A stretch of 64,000 nucleotides of DNA from Hirschia maritima DSM 19733. GTDB taxonomy: Bacteria; Pseudomonadota; Alphaproteobacteria; Caulobacterales; Hyphomonadaceae. Shown in pieces: positions 53,643 through 61,422 of this stretch (positions are counted from its first letter, which is position 1; the number at the start of each line of letters is the position of its first letter). Where the stretch lies: positions 62,001-126,000 of the forward strand of contig NZ_KB899549.1 of NCBI RefSeq assembly GCF_000378345.1. The letters are read 5' to 3'. The notes under the pieces are model-generated. The model saw only the letters and a program-made list of their open reading frames with translations. It was not told where the DNA came from and searched no databases. The translations under genes and the position numbers were made by a program.

Positions 53643-55684
53643 TTGAAGCATCCCGCTTAGGGTTTGATCCCTTCATCCCATGGACTTGGCTTTGGGGCAT
53701 TGTCGCCTTTAGCGCGGTGATCTGGCTTTTTTATATATTTTTACGTGGGCGTGCTTGGTTCACCAGAGCGCTAGGGTTTGGTTTACTAACTATGGGCCTT
53801 TCCAATCCACTTTGGATCAAAGAACAAAGAGACCCACTAAAAGATATTGTTGCTATCGTTCTCGACCGTTCTGAAAGCATGCAGTTTGGTGCACGAACTG
53901 AAACGACTAATGTAGCTTTTGAAAGTGTAAAGTCTGAATTAGAACAAGACTCTAGCATTGAACTTAGAATTGCTGAAACGTCACCAGCCAGCGACGCCAC
54001 AAATGTTTTTCAAGCATTGAATTCTGCGCTATCTGATGCTCCTCGCGAAAGGATTGCTGGTTCTATCCTTATTACCGATGGACAAATCCATGATCTTCCC
54101 GCCACAACACAAGAAACAATACCGCTAGGCCCTATACATTCTCTAATTGTCGGTAATCCAAACGAACGTGACCGCCGCGTAGAGATTGTCTCTAGCCCCA
54201 ATTTTGGAATTGTTGGTAGCCTTGCTGACCTATCAGTTCGCGTTGAAGATTCAGATGTAGCTTCTGTCGACGTTCACATATCTGTAAATGGAAAACACAT
54301 CGAAAGCCGCCCAGTTAGAACCGGCCGCTCTGAAAAAATATCGATTGAAATTCCTCGACGCGGTGACAACCTAATTGTTGCGGAAGTCAGCGAAGGACAA
54401 AACGAACTCACACTAGCCAACAACAGAACAGCCACCAACATTTCAGGTGTGAGAGATCGACTACGTGTATTGCTTGTAACGGGAGAACCCCACTCTGGAG
54501 CACGCGTTTGGCGCGATCTCCTAAAGACCGACCCTGCCGTTGATCTTGTTCATTTTACTATCCTTCGACCACCTCACAAAGCCGATCCTACACCTTTAGA
54601 TCAGCTCGCACTCATTTCGTTTCCAACACGGGAATTATTCGTCGAAAAACTAAATGATTTTGATCTGATTATATTCGATCAATATCGTCGACTAAATGTT
54701 TTACCGATGATCTATTTTGATGGGATTGCAAGATATGTAGCAAATGGTGGAGCCCTGCTAGTTGCCACCGGCCCTCCCTACGCGATGCCGTCTTCCATTT
54801 ATCGCACGCCATTGGCCGCAATTCTGCCAGCTCAACCCACTGGTCGCATCATTGAACGTACGTTCAATGTTCTTAGAACCGAACTTGGCGAGCGCCACAC
54901 CGTCACATCCTCTTTAACCTCTCATCAGAACTGGGGCCGATGGGAACGATATGTTGAAGCAAAGGCTGCATCTGGCGAAACAGTTTTAAAAGCAGATAAT
55001 GATGATCCGCTTTTAGTCCTTGATCGCGTTGGAGACGGACGCGTCGCTGTATTGCTCTCAGATCAATTGTGGATGTGGGCACGAGGACATGATGGTGGCG
55101 GCCCTTATGCAGAGCTCGTTCGCAGAACTGCACATTGGTTGATGAAAGAACCGGAGCTAGAAGAAGAATTGCTTACACTTGTCTCAGAAGGCCAACAGAT
55201 GCGGGCTAGCTTGCGTTCATTGTCCGATCAACCGCCGCCATTGAATGTGACCACACCCAATGGAGAACTTATCCAACCAGAATGGTCCAATACATCAAAC
55301 GGTAAGTTTGAAGCAATTTTTGATACTGATGGACTGGGCATGTATGCTGCAAATGCAGGTAATGCTGAAACTGTTGCACTAAACGGCCCAGTAAATCCAT
55401 TAGAATATACCAATGTCGATTCCACTGCCCGCCTGCTTGCTCCAATTGCAGATGCTACAGGTGGTGGGCGCTTTCGAATTGGTGAAACAACGTCACCAGA
55501 CCTGCCAAGCTTCAGAAGAATATCCTCCAAGGATAGCGCTTCGGGAGATAATTGGGCAGGCCTGAAACGCAATAATGCATATGCAGTACGTTCTTCACAA
55601 GCAACTCAATTATTGCCCGGCGTTATTGGTATGGCCCTATTAATGGTCGTTATTCTTCTGGCTTGGCGGCGCGAGGGACGCTAA
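53639..55684 (+). CDS. VWA-domain membrane protein with glutamine-amidotransferase-like domain
   Basis: The 681-residue protein has two N-terminal membrane segments (about 15-35 and 45-60) and a C-terminal one (LPGVIGMALLMVVILLAW). The first periplasmic domain is VWA-like with the MIDAS motif LDRSESMQF intact. A beta-sandwich part follows, then a GATase1-like domain (FDLIIFDQYRRL, ARYVANGGALLVATGPP) without an obvious catalytic Cys. It is the last gene of the moxR operon, coupled to the preceding gene by ATGA. Its end overlaps the convergent GNAT gene by 35 bases. Confidence 0.85.
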   Translation: MIEASRLGFDPFIPWTWLWGIVAFSAVIWLFYIFLRGRAWFTRALGFGLLTMGLSNPLWIKEQRDPLKDIVAIVLDRSESMQFGARTETTNVAFESVKSELEQDSSIELRIAETSPASDATNVFQALNSALSDAPRERIAGSILITDGQIHDLPATTQETIPLGPIHSLIVGNPNERDRRVEIVSSPNFGIVGSLADLSVRVEDSDVASVDVHISVNGKHIESRPVRTGRSEKISIEIPRRGDNLIVAEVSEGQNELTLANNRTATNISGVRDRLRVLLVTGEPHSGARVWRDLLKTDPAVDLVHFTILRPPHKADPTPLDQLALISFPTRELFVEKLNDFDLIIFDQYRRLNVLPMIYFDGIARYVANGGALLVATGPPYAMPSSIYRTPLAAILPAQPTGRIIERTFNVLRTELGERHTVTSSLTSHQNWGRWERYVEAKAASGETVLKADNDDPLLVLDRVGDGRVAVLLSDQLWMWARGHDGGGPYAELVRRTAHWLMKEPELEEELLTLVSEGQQMRASLRSLSDQPPPLNVTTPNGELIQPEWSNTSNGKFEAIFDTDGLGMYAANAGNAETVALNGPVNPLEYTNVDSTARLLAPIADATGGGRFRIGETTSPDLPSFRRISSKDSASGDNWAGLKRNNAYAVRSSQATQLLPGVIGMALLMVVILLAWRREGR

Positions 55685-56201
55685 GCGGCCCCTCAATTTT
55701 TGATAACGCATGATCTTTTAAGTCGAGCGCCAACAGACGTTGTGGTGGCACGTAGCCAGGCGCTGAATATTGATCTGTTGAAATTCTCTTGAAACCAATT
55801 TTGGAGAAGTACCCAGCATCGCCAATCAATATAGCCAAAGGCCAACCATCCTGTTTTGCCAGCTCCATACATTGGTTGGTCATCTGCAATCCAAGCCCAC
55901 TACCGCGATACTGATCATCTACAGCAACAGGCCCTACGAAAACTGCCTGTCCCGTTTCTCCAACCTGCAATGGCCATAACCGCACAGCTGCGATCACAAG
56001 CCCCTCACTATCAATAGCGACCAGACTTAACTTCTTCAAAAGCACATTGCCTTCGCGAAGCCGCTCGGCAGTTTTAGCAAAACGCCCATACCCAAAACAA
56101 CGATCATATAGTGCTTCAATACCTGAAGCGTGATCGTTTTTTTCGGCAGTGATAGTGTATGATGGAAAGTTTGGGTCGATAACCCGAAGTGACAGAGACA
56201 T
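55650..56201 (-). CDS. GNAT family N-acetyltransferase (YhbS-like)
   Basis: The 183-residue protein, from the ATG at 56201, matches small cytoplasmic acetyltransferases: ITAEKNDHASGIEALYDRCFGYGRFAKTAERL, the acetyl-CoA motif VFVGPVAVDDQYRGSGLGLQM, and the C-terminal AILIGDAGYFSKIGFKRI. Such proteins acetylate small amines or lysines, and the substrate is not predictable. An in-frame codon at 56216 adds five residues. Its 3' end lies inside the VWA gene of the moxR operon, so the two transcripts overlap antisense. Confidence 0.88.
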   Translation of the reverse strand: MSLSLRVIDPNFPSYTITAEKNDHASGIEALYDRCFGYGRFAKTAERLREGNVLLKKLSLVAIDSEGLVIAAVRLWPLQVGETGQAVFVGPVAVDDQYRGSGLGLQMTNQCMELAKQDGWPLAILIGDAGYFSKIGFKRISTDQYSAPGYVPPQRLLALDLKDHALSKIEGPLSVPRAAKPEE

Positions 56202-56501
56202 TTTACAACTCAACAAAGAAAATCAAAACACCTGCGCAATTCCAAGAATTGTCAGACCAATTATTTATTGTTTTTTCTTCGTCGAAGTTTCATTTAATTC
56301 CCCTGCGTAATTCGCAGTCAAATAGGGGTAAAACAGCTCCATGTCAAAGAGTTTCTCCTCACATGGGGAATAATTTTAGCACCAATACAATCAATATGAT
56401 CAAAAATTGCCCCAAAATGCTCATTTACAGATGCGGCCCTTCCTAAACCGCCAAATCAGGGTAAATAAGGAGCCTCATAATATTCCTCGAGAGACTACAA
56501 A

Positions 56502-57878
56502 ATGGAATGGTATTCTATGTTTAAACAGCTTCAAATTCAGTCTGATAGCCCCACAGAAGCTTCCAACGGCATCGATACCAATGCTTTGAAGGATCAAGCC
56601 ATTCAATTTGGTCAAACAGCCCTTGATTGGGTGAATAATGAGCTATTGCAAACTTCCACTTTCGTTCAAATTGGGGCAATTGCAGGTGTGCTATTTTTAG
56701 GAATCATCCTCTCCCCAATCGTCAGAGGGTGGATACGAGCGGGACTTTCAAAACTCCCAGAAAACCTAACCTCCAAAATATCCAAACCGCTTCTGAAAGT
56801 TGTTCGCCCACTTTTATGGTTGGCAGGATTATTCGTAGCACAACCGGTACTGAGCGGAATGGGATACCCTGTTTCGTTTGTGCGATTGGCAAGTTCCCTA
56901 TCGCTAGCGTGGGTAATCATTCAGATCGCAACTTATGTCGTTCCAACCGAATATAGAAAGCCAGTTTCGTGGATCGCGTGGATTATTGCTGGTCTCAACG
57001 CGTTTGGTTTGCTGGGCCCCACACTCGCTTGGCTTAATGCGAATGGATTTGAATTTGGCGGACGCCTTGTCACCCTACCTTTCATCATTCAAGCGATCGT
57101 CTTTTCTGCGTTATTCTTATATGGCGCTAGTTGGTTATCCAAACGGCTCCGAGCTCGTATTGAAACTTTACCTCGTGTTGAGCCTTCCATCAGAACTCTC
57201 ATATCAAATGCAACGCATGTAGGTCTCTTCTTCGGTGCCATTATTTTGGCGCTCTCTTCACTGCAGATTCCTCTAGGTGGATTGGCAGTTCTTGGGGGGG
57301 CACTTGGTGTTGGTCTTGGGTTTGGTATGCAGCAAATTGTTGCAAACTTTATCTCCGGCATCATTTTGCTTACAGATCGCTCGATCAAACCTGACGATGT
57401 AATTGAAGTAGATGAAACCTATGGCGTCGTGAAATCACTTGGTTTGAGGTATGCCTCCGTTGTTACGCGCGATGGAAAAGAACACCTCATCCCAAACGAA
57501 GGCCTAGTCACAAATAAAGTTGTGAACTGGAGCTATTCAGACAGCCAAGTACGCATCAAACGCCGGTTGCGCGTGGAATATGAAACAGATTTGCGCATGG
57601 CAACACAGCTTGTTGTTGAAGGTGCAAAGAAAGTCGACCGCGTCTTACAAGAACCTGCTCCCACTTGCCTTGTCATGGAATTTGGTGATGAAGCCGTGGA
57701 GATTGAATGTCGTTTCTGGATTGATGACCCGCAAAATGGCGTCAGCAATGTTGGTTCAGAAGTCATGCTGTCTGTCTGGGATTTATTCACCCAAAATGGC
57801 ATCGATATTCCACTACGACAGGAAGAAATTCTTATCCAACCTGGCTCAGCCATCGAAGTCAAAATGGCTAAAGAATAG
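56502..57878 (+). CDS. small-conductance mechanosensitive ion channel (MscS family)
   Basis: The 458-residue inner-membrane protein has about five hydrophobic segments before the MscS pore helix and cytoplasmic beta domain: LGGALGVGLGFGMQQIVANFISGIILLTDRSIKPDDVIEV, followed by GVVKSLGLRYASVVTRDGKEHLIPN. MscS channels open under membrane tension and release solutes on osmotic downshock. An in-frame ATG at 56517 would shorten it by five residues. It has about 285 bases upstream in which I see nothing else, and a bidirectional terminator behind. Confidence 0.93.
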   Translation: MEWYSMFKQLQIQSDSPTEASNGIDTNALKDQAIQFGQTALDWVNNELLQTSTFVQIGAIAGVLFLGIILSPIVRGWIRAGLSKLPENLTSKISKPLLKVVRPLLWLAGLFVAQPVLSGMGYPVSFVRLASSLSLAWVIIQIATYVVPTEYRKPVSWIAWIIAGLNAFGLLGPTLAWLNANGFEFGGRLVTLPFIIQAIVFSALFLYGASWLSKRLRARIETLPRVEPSIRTLISNATHVGLFFGAIILALSSLQIPLGGLAVLGGALGVGLGFGMQQIVANFISGIILLTDRSIKPDDVIEVDETYGVVKSLGLRYASVVTRDGKEHLIPNEGLVTNKVVNWSYSDSQVRIKRRLRVEYETDLRMATQLVVEGAKKVDRVLQEPAPTCLVMEFGDEAVEIECRFWIDDPQNGVSNVGSEVMLSVWDLFTQNGIDIPLRQEEILIQPGSAIEVKMAKE

Positions 57879-57881
57879 AAC

Positions 57882-57915
57882 AAAAAAAAGCGGTGAGTTA
57901 TCTCACCGCTTTTTT
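57882..57915. terminator. bidirectional rho-independent terminator of mscS-type gene and acnB
   Basis: GCGGTGAG (57890-57897) and CTCACCGC (57902-57909) pair around TTAT. Eight As precede and six Ts follow, so it works in both directions between the convergent genes. Confidence 0.93.
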
Positions 57916-57942
57916 ATTTCATTTTGCGATATCGCAACTCTA

Positions 57943-60702
57943 TTAGTGTTTTAGAGGTGGTGCATATTTTGTCAGGTTGATGCCTTCAACAGCTGCCACG
58001 TACTCTTCTAATGTTGGTGTGCGACCAAGAATTGTTGAAAGAACAACAACTGGCGTTGATGAAAGAAGTGATTCCCCCTTCTTCTCCGCAGAGTCTTCCA
58101 CCACACGGCCCTGGAATAGACGTGTAGATGTTGCCATCACAGTGTCACCCTTGGATGCTTTTTCTTGGTTACCCATACATAGGTTACATCCCGGACGCTC
58201 TAGATATAGCATGTTTTCGTATTCTGTACGTGCTGCTGCTTTAGGCGCATCATCATCAAATTCAAAACCAGCGTATTTCTTCAACACATCCCAGTCGCCT
58301 TCCGCTTTTAGCTCATCAACAATGTTATATGTTGGAGGAGCCACAACCAATGGAGCTTGGAATTCCACTTTGCCGTTCTGCTTCTCTAAGTTTTGAAGCA
58401 TTTCGGACAGAATTTTCATGTCACCTTTGTGGACCATACAAGAACCGATGAAACCAAGGTCCACTTTCTTTGTTCCGCCATAGTATGATACCGGACGGAT
58501 CGTGTCGTGTGTGTAGCGCTTAGAAACATCTTCGTTGTTTACATCTGGGTCAGCGATCATTGGTTCAACAATTTGATCTAGATCAACAACCACTTCAGCG
58601 AAATATTTTGCATTGTCATCTGGCTTTAACGCTGGCACAGCACCAGACTTGATGTCAGCAATACGTTGGTCAGCAAGCTTGATCAAACCAGCTAGAACAG
58701 CTTTTTCGTTGTCCATGCCTTTATCTATCATGATCTGGATACGGCTCTTCGCGATCTCTAGAGATTCACAAAGCGTGGCATCTTGAGAGATACAGATAGA
58801 GGCTTTTGCCTTCATCTCTGCAGTCCAGTCCGTGAATGTGAAAGCTTGGTCAGCTAGCAATGTACCAATGTGTACTTCGATTACACGGCCTTGGAAGACA
58901 TTGTCACCGAATTGATCAAGCATTTGCAGTTGAGTTGCGTGCACAACATCGCGGAAATCCATGTGGTCTTTCAAAGTACCTTTAAATGTCACTTTGACTG
59001 ACTCAGGGATCGGCATAGTCGCTTCACCTGTCGCCAAGGCAAGTGCCACAGTTCCAGAGTCTGCACCAAAGGCTACACCTTTAGACATACGTGTGTGTGA
59101 GTCACCACCCACAATAATTGCACGGTCATCGATTGTGATGTCGTTTAGCACTTTGTGGATCACGTCTGTCATTGCGTGATATTCGCCCTTAGGGTCACGC
59201 GCTGTGATCAAACCAAACTTGTTCATGAAGCTCATAAGCTTTGGAATGTTGCGCTGTGCTTTGCTGTCCCAAACAGACGCCGTGTGACAACCAGATTGGT
59301 ATGCACCGTCCACGATTGGTGAGATAACTGTCGCAGCCATAGCTTCTAGCTCTTGCGATGTCATCAAACCTGTTGTGTCTTGAGACCCAACAATGTTCAC
59401 TTCAACGCGTACGTCAGATCCAGCGTGCAAAGTTGCACCCGGTGTTGTTCCAACAGCATTTTTATTGAAGATTTTTTCAACAGCAGTCAGACCTTGGCCT
59501 TCGTGTGAGATTTCTTTAGATGGTGCGTAAGCAGACTTTAGCTCTTGGCCGAGTGTAGCCGCCGCGAATGTTTGTAGCTTCTTACCAAATACAACAGCGT
59601 AAGATCCACCAGCTTTCATGAACTCAACTTTTTGAGGTGTGAATGCGGCTGAAATGTCAGCTAGTTCTTCACTACCATTGTATAACTTTTTCTCTTTTGT
59701 ATTGATTGTCAGAACTGTGCCTGTGTCGACAGAGTAAGCTTGCTCAAGAACTGCATCGCCGTTTTCATCTTCAACAACATTGCCGTTGGCATCTTTTTTC
59801 TTAACCCAATTGTCTAGGTCAAGACCGATCCCACCTGTCACGCCCACAGTCGTTAGGAAAATTGGAGAGATACCGTTCGTTCCAGCAACAACAGGCGCAA
59901 TGTTGACGAATGGTACATAAGGGCTTGCTTGCTTACCTGCCCAAAGAGCCACATTGTTCACACCGGACATACGAGAAGAACCAACACCCATAGTCCCTTT
60001 TTCCGCGATCAACATAACTCGAGCTTCAGGATGCTTTTTCTGAAGAGCAAGAATTTCGTCTTGAGCTTCAGGTGTAATCATACACTTTCCGTGCAGCTCG
60101 CGGTCAGAACGTGAGTGTGCTTGGTTACCAGGTGATAGAAGGTCTGTTGAAATATCACCTACACCAGCGATGTAAGTTACAACTTTGATTTCTTCTTCAA
60201 TGTCTGGAAGTTTTGTGAAGAACTCAGCTTTTGCGTAGCTTTCGAGAATATCAGAAGCAACTTTATTTCCTGCTTTGTGAGCATCCGCCAAACGTGCTGT
60301 ATCAGCATCGTACAGAAATACTTGGGTTTTAAGAACGTCAGCAGCTTTTCCAGCGATTGCAGCATCACTGCCTAAGGCAAGATCAAGTAGCACCTCAACA
60401 GAAGGTCCACCTTTCATGTGAGACAATAGTTCGAATGCGAAGTCTTGGGAGATTTCAGCAACTTCAGCTTCACCAATCACGATTTCTTTCAAGAAAACTG
60501 CTTTTTCACCAGCGGCACTCGTTGTGCCCGGAAGCGTGTTGTAGATGAAGTATTTCAGAGAATCTTCTCTGTACTCATTTCCTGTGTCTTTGATTTGAGC
60601 GATAATTTCTTTTACTAGCGCACCATCGTCGATCGGCTTCGGGTTCAAGCCTTGCTCTTTACGTGTCTCGATCTCTTGTAGGTAATCTGTATACAAACTC
60701 AT
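57943..60702 (-). CDS. acnB: aconitate hydratase B (bifunctional, also 2-methylisocitrate dehydratase)
   Basis: AcnB interconverts citrate and isocitrate in the TCA cycle through a [4Fe-4S] cluster. The 919-residue protein shows the N-terminal helical HEAT-like domain (AGKAADVLKTQVFLYDADTA), GKCMITPEAQDEILAL, MLIAEKGTMGVGSSRMSGVNNVALW, the swivel and catalytic parts with IIVGGDSHTRMSKGVAFGADSGTVALA, LGFIGSCMVHKGD and the cluster Cys pair in RPGCNLCMGN. It is somewhat longer than the E. coli enzyme (865). The convergent mscS-type gene shares its terminator. Confidence 0.97.
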   Translation of the reverse strand: MSLYTDYLQEIETRKEQGLNPKPIDDGALVKEIIAQIKDTGNEYREDSLKYFIYNTLPGTTSAAGEKAVFLKEIVIGEAEVAEISQDFAFELLSHMKGGPSVEVLLDLALGSDAAIAGKAADVLKTQVFLYDADTARLADAHKAGNKVASDILESYAKAEFFTKLPDIEEEIKVVTYIAGVGDISTDLLSPGNQAHSRSDRELHGKCMITPEAQDEILALQKKHPEARVMLIAEKGTMGVGSSRMSGVNNVALWAGKQASPYVPFVNIAPVVAGTNGISPIFLTTVGVTGGIGLDLDNWVKKKDANGNVVEDENGDAVLEQAYSVDTGTVLTINTKEKKLYNGSEELADISAAFTPQKVEFMKAGGSYAVVFGKKLQTFAAATLGQELKSAYAPSKEISHEGQGLTAVEKIFNKNAVGTTPGATLHAGSDVRVEVNIVGSQDTTGLMTSQELEAMAATVISPIVDGAYQSGCHTASVWDSKAQRNIPKLMSFMNKFGLITARDPKGEYHAMTDVIHKVLNDITIDDRAIIVGGDSHTRMSKGVAFGADSGTVALALATGEATMPIPESVKVTFKGTLKDHMDFRDVVHATQLQMLDQFGDNVFQGRVIEVHIGTLLADQAFTFTDWTAEMKAKASICISQDATLCESLEIAKSRIQIMIDKGMDNEKAVLAGLIKLADQRIADIKSGAVPALKPDDNAKYFAEVVVDLDQIVEPMIADPDVNNEDVSKRYTHDTIRPVSYYGGTKKVDLGFIGSCMVHKGDMKILSEMLQNLEKQNGKVEFQAPLVVAPPTYNIVDELKAEGDWDVLKKYAGFEFDDDAPKAAARTEYENMLYLERPGCNLCMGNQEKASKGDTVMATSTRLFQGRVVEDSAEKKGESLLSSTPVVVLSTILGRTPTLEEYVAAVEGINLTKYAPPLKH

Positions 60703-60836
60703 GATGTGTCCGCGCCTTTATTGTGTTTTTTGTGTAAGCCTTGCTGTCTCGGGGATCATCTGCATCGTCGCAGGAGAAAGGCTTGTTTGGGGCTTGATTA
60801 TTTCAACAGGCAATGAGTTGCAAGGTTTACCCACGC

Positions 60837-60866
60837 ATTATGTTGGCTAATGATAATCATTCGCAA
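60837..60866 (-). promoter_or_regulatory. candidate acnB promoter with Fur-box-like palindrome in the spacer
   Basis: On the minus strand TTGCGA (60866-60861) and CATAAT (60842-60837) are 18 bases apart, about 135 bases upstream of the acnB ATG. Between them lies AATGATAATCATT (60849-60861), a 13-base palindrome around a central A. It is identical to the core of the classical Fur box; 16 of the 19 consensus bases match over 60846-60864. This suggests iron-dependent control of acnB by Fur. Confidence 0.55.
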
Positions 60867-61004
60867 TTATTTTCAACGAATGCCAAAAGAAATTTTAGCC
60901 TCAGCAGTCACGAAACGCTAATTGCAGCCAGATTTCCTATGGACTGCTCAATTTAGAGCACTCCTACTAATTTGAAGAATGTTCCTTCTTCATCAAAGGA
61001 AAGT
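60867..61004. other. remaining intergenic bases upstream of acnB
   Basis: With the acnB leader this makes about 300 bases between acnB and the response regulator gene, both read leftward. Apart from the promoter/Fur region and an ATTCG...CGAAT repeat around 60859-60881 I see nothing in it. Confidence 0.4.
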
Positions 61005-61385
61005 TTAGTTTTTCTTGGCTTTGGCTGCTATGTATTGCGCCATTGTCTTAAAAAGCGGCTTCATGGCGACAGGCTTAGCCATTACGTCATCTGCCCCACC
61101 AGAAATACAATCTTCCTTGATATTTACAGATGTGTCCGCTGTGACAACAATGATTGGAATAGATGCTTTATCATCACTGCGTTCACGAATGTGTCCAATA
61201 GCTGTCAAACCATCCATGCCCGGCATTCTTAAATCCATAAGAACAACATCATAGTCTGATTGCTCAACCTTATCGACACCTTCTTGACCATCAACGGCTT
61301 CGTCCATGACGACACCGGCAACTTCCAGCATGTCCTTCACAACGCGACGGTTCATTGCATCATCATCTACAAAGAGTACTCGCAT
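61005..61385 (-). CDS. single-domain response regulator (CheY-like)
   Basis: The 126-residue protein is a stand-alone receiver domain with no output part. The acidic pocket is DDD at residues 7-9, the phosphorylated Asp is D51 in VVLMDLRMPG, Thr82 in VVTAD and Lys104 in AKPV complete the set. It starts 37 bases after the kinase gene on the same strand, so it is the likely partner of that kinase. With no DNA-binding part it must act through protein binding or a phosphorelay. A short basic end (AAKAKKN) follows. Confidence 0.94.
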   Translation of the reverse strand: MRVLFVDDDAMNRRVVKDMLEVAGVVMDEAVDGQEGVDKVEQSDYDVVLMDLRMPGMDGLTAIGHIRERSDDKASIPIIVVTADTSVNIKEDCISGGADDVMAKPVAMKPLFKTMAQYIAAKAKKN

Positions 61386-61422
61386 TAAAATCTCCCGAAG
61401 AGTTGCTGTTGAAGATTAACCA

